Shown here piece by piece: positions 37,977 to 50,288 of a stretch of DNA of 64,000 bases (its first letter is position 1; the number at the start of each line of letters is the position of its first letter). This DNA is from Gentiana macrophylla (taxonomy: Eukaryota > Streptophyta > Magnoliopsida > Gentianales > Gentianaceae). The stretch lies in NCBI GenBank assembly GCA_026214975.1, contig JAOBSW010001153.1, forward strand, positions 1 to 64,000. Reading direction: 5' to 3'. The translations under genes and the position numbers were made by a program. The notes beneath the pieces were generated by a model, which saw nothing but the letters and a program-made list of their open reading frames with translations, searched no databases and was not told the DNA's origin.

Positions 37977-39290
37977 TCTGAAACATCTCTATGATTTATT
38001 CTCCTTGTGTTTTCAATGTATAATTCTTTTTCCCCGTAGACTCTTTTGCAATCGATCAAGTATGCAGGACACTTTTGATAATTTGTTGTGCGCTTTCACG
38101 TCGATGTCGAGTATTCTGTGATGCTCCACAAGTCTACTGATCTATTCAAGCTTACTTGGATCTGTGATGCTCCACATTTCCAAGGATAGTCAAGCAATTT
38201 TGGTTCTTCAGGGGTTCTTTCCAGAATTGCCAGCTTGGAAATACAATCAGCTAAGTTCCTAAACTTTTTATTTCTGTACAACTTGAGGACAAGTTGCAAT
38301 CTAAGTGTGGGGGAAGGGATTAGTATCTACATTCTTTTGCCATATTAGTCATATTTCTATGAAAAATGCTAAATTTTTCAAAATTTTTGTTTTTGTCCCG
38401 AGTAATGTCATTTCACTTGCATGCTAGTTTTATAATCTGGCACCTTTAGTTGTTTTCAGTAGTCGTGTCATGTTCTAAGAATAGATTTAGTAGATCGACA
38501 CTCACTTGAATTTCATTTCACGAACCTATTAGATGAAGAACCAAATATAAAATAGTCTCCGGTTAGTTAAAGGATAGCCAACTCTCGATACAGATAACAC
38601 TTATTTAGCATTGATGAAAGTTAAGAATTCGTACTATACTCACAGTTAGAATCTCAGTACCTTAGTGTTCTTGAGAACCTTAAAAGTCTTGAATGTGTTA
38701 GAAAAGATACACGATCAAGAGTTTCCAAAGAGTTTGGCGAGAATATAATATCTTATATATATATATATGATAAATTTCACCTCGAGTCCATTTGGATCTT
38801 CGCCCAATTGGGGAGTGTGGTTTACCTTGACAAGACGGGTTTGAGTGATCTCGGGGTGACCGCCTCTAAAGTAGGGGAGAGTGTTATACTTTTGAGACGC
38901 GAGAAGTTTGTGTTTTTAGAACTCGAGTCGAGTTGATCTAAACCCAAGAGAGACTGAAAGGTATTTTCTTGACACCAAGTAAAAGAATTTAAATGTGAGT
39001 TAGTTACTTTATTCTTGACAAGTAATTTTTGTAGGGTAAGTCTTTGTGAGATGTAATGAAACTTTCGTTTATTTAACCGGATGATCATTAGTGCTTGATT
39101 TAATACATCAAGAGAGGATTGGTGGAAGTTTAGTAGGTTCGCACACACAATCACCGAGTGACTTCGATTTGCTTTGAATACTAGCTTGTCGTGAGCACGA
39201 CTACATCTAGTGTCAAAGTTATGTGGATTCTTGATAGTATGTTTTTGTTTTGTTTTGCTCGGGACGAGCAAAAAGCTAAGTATGGGGAGT
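37977..39290 (+). mobile_element. Internal region 2 (partial, variant)
   Basis: The first part (to about 38,400) closely repeats 35,156-35,578, including the purine motif CTAAGTGTGGGGGAAGGG (38,301-38,318). After GTCCCGAGT the two copies diverge into unrelated sequence, and they converge again only in the last 60 bp before the LTR (TTTGCTCGGGACGAGC). It therefore comes from a different subtype from internal region 1. No coding potential; a 149-codon minus-strand frame (38,822-39,271) has no recognisable feature. Confidence 0.85.
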
Positions 39291-40906
39291 TGTTCAGGTC
39301 AAATTATACGATTTTTAACGATATATTTTATATCAATTTTCCCCATATTCTTATGATTTTCATAGAAATCAAGCTTTATATTGAAATATTGAGTAAATGA
39401 TATTTTTAATGGGTTAATTCCAAAACGTAGCTTAATTATGTGCATAAATGATGATTTTATATCATTTTGGAATTATATTACATTTTGGTATCATTTGATC
39501 ATTATTTAGAGCCTACAAGTGTTCAAGTTTGGATGTGACAAGTGGCAAAAGGATAAGATCAAGGAGGAAAAGTCATGAATCATCTAGAATATCCAAGAGA
39601 TAAGGTTTGTTACAATGGATAAGGATGGGGTGTTAAGAGATAAGGACAAAGAATCATCGGATTAGCTCAGCACAGGCGGAACTGGCGTTCAACATTTGAA
39701 ACTGGCGTTCTGGAGTTTGAACTGGCGTTCAACATTTGAAACTGGCGTTCAGAGGCATTCAAAGAGTACAGAAATCAAGCAGAATCAGGTTGAACGGGCG
39801 TCCTGAATATCAAACTGGCGTTCAAGGCTTGGAAATCAATACTGAGAGCTCAGAAGAAGCATGGAATCGGCGTTCAAAGATAGAACCAGCGCTCCAAGTG
39901 CCGAATCCGGCGTTCGAGTGCCTCGCCTCGATTTCCTATGAATACTAGCAGATCCCAAACCTCATTAATAATTCATTATTCGACATTTTACATCGAAAAC
40001 ACTCAGAGCAGACCGCATCTTTTCCAGGAGCTTTCAAGGCGGTCACCCGAGCCTTGTGCTCGGGTGATCCGGGTTAGATTAGGTGCTTTAATTTCTTCTT
40101 TTTTATTCTTGTTTTGCTGATTTTTGGGAAATGAGCATGTTCAAGCTTTTGAACCCTTTTCATCAGGTTTTTCTATTCTTTACATCTAAGTTTGTTTGTA
40201 AGATCTTTATCTAAAGGTGTATCTTTTCTATGTTTATTTGTCATTGCAATGCATATCGAAAGATCGTTGCTTGTTGATGTTTAATTTGATGAGAGTCATG
40301 TTAAACCGTAGATCACCATAGAAAAGATGTGATTTTTAACCTTGACATAACGAAAGTTGATAGGTTGATTATCTAGGTTATTAGATTGAAAGATCTTACA
40401 CCTCGTTTTGTATGCGTTAATCTCTATAGATCGAAAGATGATGAGATTGATAGGCGAATTACTACGAAGGTAGGATTCATACCTTGTGAGGTGAACCACA
40501 TCTTTAGTTAATCATCATGAGATAATCTTAGAGAGGAGATAGAGGGATTTGTTGGATAGGATGATTTTGTTTGTTCAACTGTTTATCCACCATGATCATC
40601 TTCGTTTATTTATTTCATAGTTAGTAGTTTTATTTCATTTTTATCGTTTTATCCTTCCGGCTTTGGACTAATAATCCTCTGTCGCTTTATTCTCCTCTTT
40701 AGTTTAGGTTTAGTAATAATTAGTAGTGACAATTGAGAGAGTTAATGAAATTAGATTTCAACGCCCAATTCCCTGTGGATCGACCCCTTACTTATCTCGC
40801 TATACTATCAACTACCCGGTGTTTGGCCGGTTAGGAGTTAGTTTTGCATCTAAGTTAGGGTTTATAAATTTTCTTTTGTTTAAATGATGCAAAATCCTCT
40901 CAAACA
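39291..40906 (+). mobile_element. LTR3 of three-LTR element (1,616 bp, variant U3)
   Basis: Starts TGTTCAGGTC and ends CTCTCAAACA before the AACTT duplication. The R/U5 half matches LTR1/LTR2. U3 differs: base changes near 39,320-39,480 and a longer GC-rich variable block (about 39,665-39,920) with repeated ACTGGCGTTCAA units. The TATA box is degraded. Confidence 0.92.
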
Positions 40907-40911
40907 AACTT
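40907..40911. other. Right target-site duplication (AACTT) of the three-LTR element
   Basis: Second AACTT copy; satellite B continues as ACACGGGAGCCGAAGG, the exact continuation of the monomer broken at 21,879. Confidence 0.95.
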
Positions 40912-43900
40912 ACACGGGAGCCGAAGGTTATGGCCAAAATACTAGCACGGGTCCACCGAACCACCGAATGGGGTTATGCACAAATCCACCGACATCCCCG
41001 ATGTACCGACGAACCACAGAAAATCCCCGAGAAGCACACCACGTCGTTGACATCGGAAAGGGCTTTCAAGAATGGTGAAGCGCGACGTGGAACGGACACG
41101 GAGCCGAAGGTTATGGGCAAAAAATACTAGCACGGGTCCACCAAACCACCGAATGTGGTCATGCACAAATCCACCGACATCCCCGAGGTAGAAAATCCCT
41201 GAGAAGCGCACCTTGTCGGTGGCATCGGAAATGGCTTTCCAGAATGGTGAACTGCACGTGGAACGGACACGTGAGCCGAAGGTTATGGCCAAAAATAGTA
41301 GCACAGGTCCACCGAACCACCGAATGGGGTCATGCACAAATCCACCGACATCCCCGAGGTACCGATGAACCACAGAAAATCCCCGAGAAGCACACCACGT
41401 TGTTGGTATCGGAAAGGGCTTTCCAGAATGGTGAACTGCACGTGGAACGGACACGGGAGCCGAAGGTTATGGCCAAAATACTAGCATGGGTCCACCGAAC
41501 CACCGAATGGGGTCATGCACAAATCCACCGACATCCCCGAGGTACCGATGAACCACAGAAAATTGCCAAGAAGCACACCACGTCGTTGGCATCGGAAAGG
41601 GCTTTCCAGAATGGTGAAATGCACGTGGAACGGACACGGGAGCCGAAGGTTATGGCCAAAATACTAGCACGGGTCCACCGAACCACCGAATGGGGTCATG
41701 CACAAATCCACCGACATCCCCGAGGTAGAAAATCCCCGAGAAGCGCACCACATCGTTGGCATCGGAAAGGGCTTTCGGAATGGTGAAGCGCGACGTGGAA
41801 TGTACCACGGAGAGCGAAGGTTATGGCCAAAATACTATCACGTGTCCACCGAACCACCGAATGGGGTCATGCACAAATCCACCGACATCCCCGAGGTACC
41901 GACGAACCACAGAAAATCCCCGAGAAGCACACCACGTCGTTGGCATTGGAAAAGGGCTTTCCAGAATGGTGAACTGCACGTGGAATGGACACGGGAGCTG
42001 AAGGTTATGGCCAAAATAATAGCACGGGTCCACCAAACCACCGAATGGGGTCATGCACAAATCCACCAACATCCCCGAGGTAGAAAATCCCCGAGAAGCA
42101 CAACACTTCGTTGGCATCGAAAATGGCTTTCCGAATGGTTAAGCGACGTGGAACTTACATGGGAGCCAAAGGTTATGGCCAAAATACTAGCGCGTGTCCA
42201 CCGAACCACCGAATGGGGTTATGCACAAATCCACCGACATCCCGATGTACCGACGAACCAGAAAATCCCGAGAAGCACACCACGTCGTTGACATCGAAAG
42301 GATTTCAGAATGGTGAAGCGCATGTGGAACGGACACGGAGCCGAAGGTTATGGCCAAAATACTAGCACGGGTCCACAAAACCACCGAATGTGGTCATGCA
42401 CAAATCCACCGACATCCCCGAGGTAGAAAATCCCTGAGAAGTGCACCATGTCGGTGGCATCGGAAATGGCTTTCCAGAATGGTGAACTGCACACGTGGAA
42501 CGGACACGTGAGCCGAAGGTTATGGCCAAAATACTAGCACGGGTCCACCGAACCACCGAATGGGGTCATGCACAAATCCACCGACATCCCCGAGGTACCG
42601 ACGAACCACAGAAAATCCCCAAGAAGCACACCACGTTGTTGGCATCGGAAAGGGCTTTCCAGAATGGTGAACTGCACGTGGAACGGACACGGGAGCCGAA
42701 GGTTATGGCCAAAATACTAGCACGGGTCCACCGAACCACCGAATGGGGTCATGCACAAATCCACCGACATCTCCGTGGTAGAAAATCCCGAGAAGCTCAC
42801 TACATCGTTGGCATCGGGAAAGGATTTTAGGTGTGAACTACATGTGGAACGGACACGGAGCCGAAGGTTTTGGCCAAAATACTAGCACGGGTCCACCGAA
42901 CCATCGAATGAGGTCATGCACAAATCCACCGACATCCCTGAGGTACCGATGAACCACAGAAAATTCCCGAGAAGCACACCACGTTCTTGGCATCAGAAAG
43001 GGCTTTCCATAATGTTGAATTGCACGTGGAACTTACACGGGAGCCGAAGGTTATGGCCAAAATACTAGCACGGGTCCACCAAACCACCGAATGGGGTTAT
43101 GCACAAATCCACCGACATCCCCGATGTACCGACGAACCACAGAAAATCCCCGAGAAGCGCACCACGTCGTTGACAACGGAAAGGGCTTTCCAGAATGGTG
43201 AACCGCACGTGGAACAGACACGGGAGCCGAAGGTTATGGCCAAAATACTAGCACCACCAAACCACCGAATGTGGTCATGCACAAATCCACCGACATCCCC
43301 GAGGTAGAAAATCCCTGAGAAGCGCACCATGTCGGTGGCATCGGAAATGGCTTTCCAGAATGGTGAACTGCACGTGGAACGGACACGTGAGCCGAAGGTT
43401 ATGGCCAAAATAGTAGCACAGGTCCACCGAACCACCGAATGGGGTCATGCACAAATCCACCGACATCCCTGAGGTACCGATGAACCACAGAAAATCCCCG
43501 AGAAGCACACCACGTTGTTGGCATCAGAAAGGGCTTTCCAGAATGTTGAATTGCACGTGGAACGGACACGGGAGCCGAAGGTTATGGCCAAAATACTAGC
43601 ACGGGTCCACCGAACCTCTGAATGGGGTCATGCACAAATCCACCTACATCTCTGTGGTAGAAAATCCCCGAGAAGCTCACTACATCGTTGGCATCGGAAA
43701 GGGATTTCCAGAATTGTGAACTACTTGTGGAACGGACACGGGAGCCGAAGGTTTTGTCCAAAATACTAGCACGGGTCCACCGAACCATCGAATGGGGTCA
43801 TGCACAAATCCACCGACATCCCTGAGGTACCGATGAACCACAGAAAATCCCCGAGAAGCACACCACGTTCTTGGCATCAGAAAGGGCTTTCCAGAATGTT

Positions 43901-46900
43901 GAATTGCACGTGGAACTTACACGGGAGCCGAAGGTTATGGCCAAAATACTAGCACGGGTCCACCAAACCACCGAATGGGGTTATGCACAAATCCACCGAC
44001 ATCCCCGATGTACCGACGAACCACAGAAAATCCCCGAGAAGCGCACCACGTCGTTGACAACGGAAAGGGCTTTCCAGAATGGTGAAGCGCGACGCGGGAA
44101 TGCACACGGAGCCGAAGGTTATGGCCAAAATACTAGCACGGGTCCACCAAACCACCGAATGTGGTCATGCACAAATCCACCGACATCCCCGAGGTAGAAA
44201 ATCCCTGAGAAGCGCACCAAGTCGGTGGCATCGGAAATAGCTTTCCAGAATGGTGAACTGCACGTGGAACGGACACGTGAGCCGAAGGTTATGGCCAAAA
44301 TAGTAGCACAGGTCCACCGAACCACCGAATGGGGTCATGCACAAATCCACCGACATCCCTGAGGTACCGATGAACCACAGAAAATCCCCGAGAAGCACAC
44401 CACGTTGTTTGCATCAGAAAGAGCTTTCCAGAATGTTGAATTGCACGTGGAACGGACACGGGAGCCGAAGGTTATGGCCAAAATACTAGCACGGGTCCAT
44501 CGAACCACCGAATGGGGTCATGCACAAATCCACCGACATCCCCGAGGTAGAAAATCCTCGAGAATCACACCACATTGTTGGCATCGGAAAGGGCTTTCCA
44601 GAATGGTGAACTGCACGTGGAACAGACACGGGAGCCGAAGGTTATGGCCAAAATACTAGCACGTGTCCACCGAACCACCGAATTGGGTCATGCACAAATC
44701 CACCGACATCCCCGAGGTACCGACGAACCACAGAAAATCCCGAAGAAGCACACCACGTCGTTGGCATTGGAAAGGGCTTTCCAGAATGGTGAACTGCACG
44801 TGGAATGGACACGGGAGCTGAAGGTTATGGCCAAAATAATAGCACGGGTCCACCAAACCACCGAATGGGGTCATGCACAAATCCACCAACATCCCCGAGG
44901 TAGAAAATCCCCGAGAAGCACAACACTTCGTTGGCATCGAAAATGGCTTTCCAGAAAGGTTAACTGCACGTGGAACTTACATGGGAGCCGAAGGTTATGG
45001 CCGAAATACTAGCACGGGTCCACCGAACCACCGAATGGGGTCATGCACAAATCCACCGACATCCCCGAGGTAGAAAATCCCGGAGAATCACACCACGTCG
45101 TTGGCATCGGAAAGGGCTTTCCAGAATGGTGAACTGCACGTGGAACGGACACGGGTGGCGAAGGTTATGGCCAAAATACTAGCAGGGGTCCACCGAACCA
45201 CCGAATGGGGTCATGCACAAATCCACCGACATCCCTGAGGTACCGAAGAACCACAGAAAATCCCCGAGAAGTGCACCACGTCGTTGGCATCGGAAAGGGC
45301 TTTCTAGAATGGTGAACTAAACGTAGAACAGACCCGGGATCTGAAGGTTATGGCCAAAATACTAGCACGGGTCCCCCGAACCACTGAATGGGGTCATGCA
45401 CAAATCCACCGACATCCCCGTTGTAGAAAATCCCTGAGAAGCGCACCACGTCGTTGGCATCGGTAATGGATTTCCAGAATGGTGAACTGCATGTGGATCG
45501 GACACGGGAGCCAAAGGTTATGGCCAAAATACTAGTACGGGTCCACCGAACCACCGAATAGGGTCATGCACAAATCCACTGACATCCCCGAGGTACCGAC
45601 GAACCACATAAAATCCTAGAGAAGCACACCACGTCGTTGGCATCAGAAAGGGCTTTCTAGAATGGTGAACTGCACATGAAACGGACACGGGAGCCGAAGG
45701 TTATGGCCCAAATACTATCCCGGGTCCACCAAACCACCGAATGGAGTCATGCACAATTCCACCGACATCCCCGAGGTAGAAAATCCCCGAGAAGCACACC
45801 ACATTGTTGGCATCGGAAATGGCTTTCCAGAATGGTGAACTGCACGTGGAATGGATACGGGAGACGAAGGGTATGGCCAAAATACTAGCACGGGTCCACC
45901 GAACCACCGAAAGGGGTCATGCACAAATCCACCGACATCCCCGAGGTACCGACGAATCATAGAAAATCCCCGATAAGTACACCACGTCGTTGGCATCGGA
46001 AAGGGCTTTCCAGAATGGTGAACTGCACGTGGAACGGACACGGGAGCCGAAGGTTATGGCCAAAATACTAGCATGGGTCCACCGAACCACCGAATGGGGT
46101 CATGCTCAAATCCAACGACATCCCCGAGGTAGAAAATCCCCAGATGCGCACCACATCGTTGGCATCGGAAAGGACTTTCCATAATGGTGAACTGCACGTG
46201 GAACGGACACGGGAGCAGAAAGTCATGGCCAAAATACTAGCACGGGTCCACCGAACCACCGAATGGGGTCATGCACAAATCCACCGACATCCCCGAGGTA
46301 GAAAATCCCCGAGAAGCACACCACGTCGTTGGCATCGGAAAGGGCTTTCCAGAATGGTGAACTGCACGTGGAACGGACACGGGAGCCGAAGGTTATGGCC
46401 AAAATACTAGCACGGGTCCACCGAAACACCGAATGGGGTCATGCACAAATCCACCGACATCCCGAGGTAGAAAATCCTCGAGAAGCACACCACATCGTTG
46501 GCATCAGAAAGGGCTTTCCGAATGGTGAATCGCGCACGAGCAGAATGCACACGGAGCCGAAGGTTATGGCCAAAATTCTAGCACGGGTCCACCGAACCAC
46601 CGAATAGGGTCAGGCACAAATCCACCGACGTCCTCAAGGTACCGACGAACCACAGAAAACCCCCGAGAAGTGCACCACGTCGTTGGCATCGGCAAGGGCT
46701 TTCCAGAATGGTGAACTAAACGTGGAACAGACACGGGAGCTGAAGGTTATGGCCAAAATACTAGCACGGGTCCACCGAACCACCGAATGTGGTCATGCAC
46801 AAATCCACGACATCTCTGTGGTAGAAAATCCCCGAGAAGCTCACCACATCGTTGGCATCGGAAAGGGCTTTCCAGAATGGTGAACTGCATGTGGAACTGA

Positions 46901-48564
46901 CACGGGAGCCGAAGGTTATGGCCGAAATACTAGCACGGGTCCACCGTACCACCGAAAGGGGTCATGCACAAATCCACCGAAAATCCCTTAGAAGCGCACC
47001 ACGTCGTTGGCATCGGAAATGGCTTTCCATAATGGTGAACTGCACGTGGAACGGACACGGGAGACGAAGGTTATGGCCAAAATACTAGCCCGGTCCACCG
47101 AACCATCGAATTGGTCATGCACAAATCCACCGACACCCCGAGGTGCCGACGAACCACGTAAAAAATCGAGAAGCGCACCACGTCGTTGGCATCGGAAAGG
47201 GCTTTCGAATGGTGAAGCGCACGCGGGAAATGCATTACACGGAGCGAAGGTTATGGCCAAAATACTAGCACGGGTCCACCGAACCACCGAATGGGGTCAT
47301 GCACAAATCCAACGACATCCCCGAAGTATAAAATCCCCGAGAACCACACCACATCGTTGGCATCGGAAAGGGCTTTCCAGAATGGTGAACTGCACATGGA
47401 ATGGACACGGGAGCAGAAGGTTATGGCCAAAATACTAGCACGGGTCCACCGAACCACAGAATGGGGTCATGCACAAATCCACCAACATCCCCGAAGTAGA
47501 AAATCCCCGAGAAGCGCACCACGTCGTTGGCATCGGAAAGGGCTTTCCAGAATGGTGAACTGCACATGGAACGGACACGGGAGCCGAAGGTTATGTCCAA
47601 AATACTAGCACGGGTCCACCGAACCACCGAATGGGGTCATGCACAAATCCACCGACATCCCCGAGGTACCGACGAATCATAGAAAATCCCCGATAAGTAC
47701 ACCACGTCGTTGGCATCGGAAAGGGCTTTCCAGAATGGTGAACTGCACGTGGAACGGACACGGGAGCCGAAGGTTATGGCCAAAATACTAGTATGGGTCC
47801 ACCGAACCACCGAATGGGGTCATGCTCAAATCCAACGACATCCCCGAGGTAGAAAATCCCCCAGATGCGCACCACATCGTTGGCATCGGAAAGTTCTTTC
47901 CATAATGGTGAACTGCACGTGGAACGGACACGGGAGCAGAAGGTCATGGCCAAAATACTAGCACGGGTCCACCGAACCACCGAATGGGGTCATGCACAAA
48001 TCCACCGACATCCCCGAGGTAGAAAATCCCCGAGAAGCACACCACGTCGTTGGCATCGGAAAGGGCTTTCCAGAATGGTGAACTGCACGTGGAACGGACT
48101 GGAGCCGAAGGTTATGGCCAAAATACTAGCACGGGTCCACCGAAACACCGAATGGGGTCATGCACAAATCCACCGACATCCCCGAGGTACCGACGAACCA
48201 CAGAAAATCCTCGAGAAGCAAACCACGTCGTTGGCTTCGGAAATGGCTTTCCAGAATGGTGAATTAAACGTGGAACAGACACGGGACCTGAAGGTTATGG
48301 CCAAAATACTCGCATGCGTCCACCGAACCACCGAATGGGGTCATGCACAAATCCACCGACATCCCGAGGTAGAAAATCCTCGAGAAGCACACCACATCGC
48401 TGGCATCGTAAAGGGCTTTCGGAATGGTGAATCGCACGCGGAAGCAGAACACGGAGCCGAAGGTTATGGCCAAAATTCTAGCACGGGTCCACCGAACCAC
48501 CGAATAGGGTCATGCACAAATCCACCGTCATCCCCGAGGTACCGACGAACCACAGAAAACCCCT
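40907..48564 (+). repeat. Satellite B tandem array, right block
   Basis: Starts with the second AACTT copy (40,907-40,911) and continues the monomer broken at 21,879. About 43 monomers with the same long/short length variants. The 1.93-kb higher-order order is not maintained here: the marker variant is at 42,732 and 43,611. From about 45 kb monomers are closer to the consensus, and a ten-monomer repeat of about 1.72 kb is seen. The array ends at AAAACCCC, where the next element begins. Confidence 0.95.
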
Positions 48565-50288
48565 GAAAAGGTTCAGCAAACTTTGAATTTGCATGAATGA
48601 TGGGAGTGCGACAATTTAGAACTTTGAAGAGAGTTTGTTTCGTGATTTGGAAAAGTGAGAAGGTAAGAACTTGTTTAGAAGAAGGGCTTAAGGCGATATG
48701 TTTCTGAGGTAATTCATGACAACAAGCCGAGAGGATTTGTTGAGTTTAAAGATATCAAGTGAAGGATTACATGAGAAACAAATTACCAGAAAAAGTATAA
48801 CTACAAAAGAGCACGAAAAGGGTCTTAACATCAAGCATGGCATGTTGGAGGATAGCATCTTGGTTCTCGTTTAACACTGCAAAAAAAAACTATAACGTTA
48901 GCTTTATAAGCATCCTACTAAAAAGTTTAACTCAGGAAGAGATCAAACTTCGGGGAACTCCTAAACATAACAAATCAGAACTTACTACCCTCTTAGCCCA
49001 AACTCTAAGTCAAAGAGGTGAAAATTCCTTTTGGGTTCTTTGTGTAAGGTTTTTACTCCGGATCTGATATTATCAATTTGTACAGAATAAACGAAGAAGA
49101 AATCGAGCATGATCCAAAGAGAAAAGATTTAGATAATAGGGTTTCCCAGGTGATATAAAAATATTGAAATTTTTGGATGAAAATAACTTGGTCAAAAACA
49201 GTTATTTCTGACGATTGCACAAGCTGCCAGAATTTCCAGATTAATAAACACTGTGTTGGATTGCAAATCGAGATCAAACGAAAAAGAATCTGAACTTAAT
49301 TCCAAAATAGAAGCTGTAGATAAAATTGTTGTCTGCAACATATCAAAAATTCAGGTCATTTGAAGATGTTTAACCTGTTCAAAACAGAAGAAGAAGTGAA
49401 GGTGCTGCTGCAGATTTTCTGGACAGAGTGTCCGGTATAAACATGAATTGTCTGGATAATTCATAATGATTATCGAGTTGATGTAAAAAGAGAAATTGTA
49501 GATAAGACAGTAATCTACTTTGTTGAAAATTTGCAGAATTTTTAGAGTAGGGGAAACTGTCTTATGTTAAAAGGAAAACACGGAAACACAAGCATTCACT
49601 CATGTTGGGTAAATCCAAACACGAGGACAAAGAAAAGCATGTGCCAAAGTAAGAGACCTTTAACACTATGAGTTGAAACGACTGAGGAGTACTTGGAAAT
49701 AATAGAGTTACACATGGAGTTCGTGTAGAACCATCTCGAGCAAAGCAAAGGTCAAAGAATGTTGATGAACTCAACCAAGTGATAGTGAAAAGAGAAAGTG
49801 GGGACTTGTAGAATTTGAATCAAATATCATTCTCTACCAAGTTAGGCCAAGATAAAAGTAAACTTAGATATTCATGTGTAGAGAAAGTGAAGAGATTTCA
49901 ATAGGAAAGTAAGGAAAAGGAAATCAACCAAGAGAACCTCGACTTTAAGGCGTAGGCATAAGACCCCAATCCCAAAGCATTACTCAAGGGAGTTTCACAA
50001 CCCTATGCAACAAGCTACGATTTGGAACTTCAAAAGAAGAAGAATTTATACTAAGGATACTAGAAAGAACAAACTGAGGTGATCACATAAAAGATGTGAA
50101 CATAGAACTCAACTTAACCTCCGTCTAAGGCGACTCTTCACTTGGTCTTGATACAACCTAACCACGGTTTAAGGGTTCTTAGTCTTACGAGGATTACCAC
50201 CAAGCTCAAGTTCTAAAAGGTCTAAAGGATTCTTATCTTAAAGGAAGAGAAGCCTAGGATAGAAAGACGCTTCTATCTCGATACCAAT
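48565..50288 (-). mobile_element. Second, truncated 5' internal copy of gypsy-type element
   Basis: Matches 54,829-56,546 along its whole length. On the minus strand it starts with a primer-site sequence next to LTR b and ends within the internal region at AAAAGGTTCAGC, where satellite B begins. Internal sequence downstream of a 3' LTR is not produced by simple retrotransposition; it indicates unequal exchange. No gene is seen; frames up to 76 codons show no motif. Confidence 0.82.

Larger units (their letters stand above)
21880..40906 (+). mobile_element. Three-LTR non-autonomous LTR retrotransposon block (tRNA-Asp primer site), with nested copia
   Basis: The block starts TGTT and ends AACA (inverted ends) and is flanked by AACTT on both sides. 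Order: LTR1 (21,880-22,784 plus 33,337-33,886, split by a nested copia element), internal region 1 (33,887-36,500), LTR2 (36,501-37,976), internal region 2 (37,977-39,290), LTR3 (39,291-40,906). A primer site matching the 3' end of plant tRNA-Asp follows LTR1, and purine tracts precede LTR2 and LTR3. No gag or pol is visible, so it would depend on another element (LARD-like). A tRNA-Asp primer site is known from Athila-type Ty3/gypsy elements, but lineage cannot be fixed without coding sequence. The three-LTR structure suggests unequal recombination with a related copy. Confidence 0.9.

Noticed and set aside
38755..38770. Short TA dinucleotide run as a regulatory or origin-like element
   Set aside because: A simple microsatellite of about 15 bp in AT-rich non-coding sequence; nothing further supports a function.
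38822..39271. 149-codon minus-strand frame in internal region 2
   Set aside because: No domain, Gag or pol motif, and no counterpart in internal region 1; most likely chance.
10148..48566. Overlapping open frames on both strands of satellite B, up to 318 codons
   Set aside because: Produced by the tandem monomer in all phases; protein repeats follow the DNA period and no domain or codon bias is visible.
49053..49277. 74-codon frame conserved in both direct repeats of the gypsy-type element (also 55,308-55,532)
   Set aside because: Conservation reflects duplication of the DNA; no motif, and it lies in a leader region.
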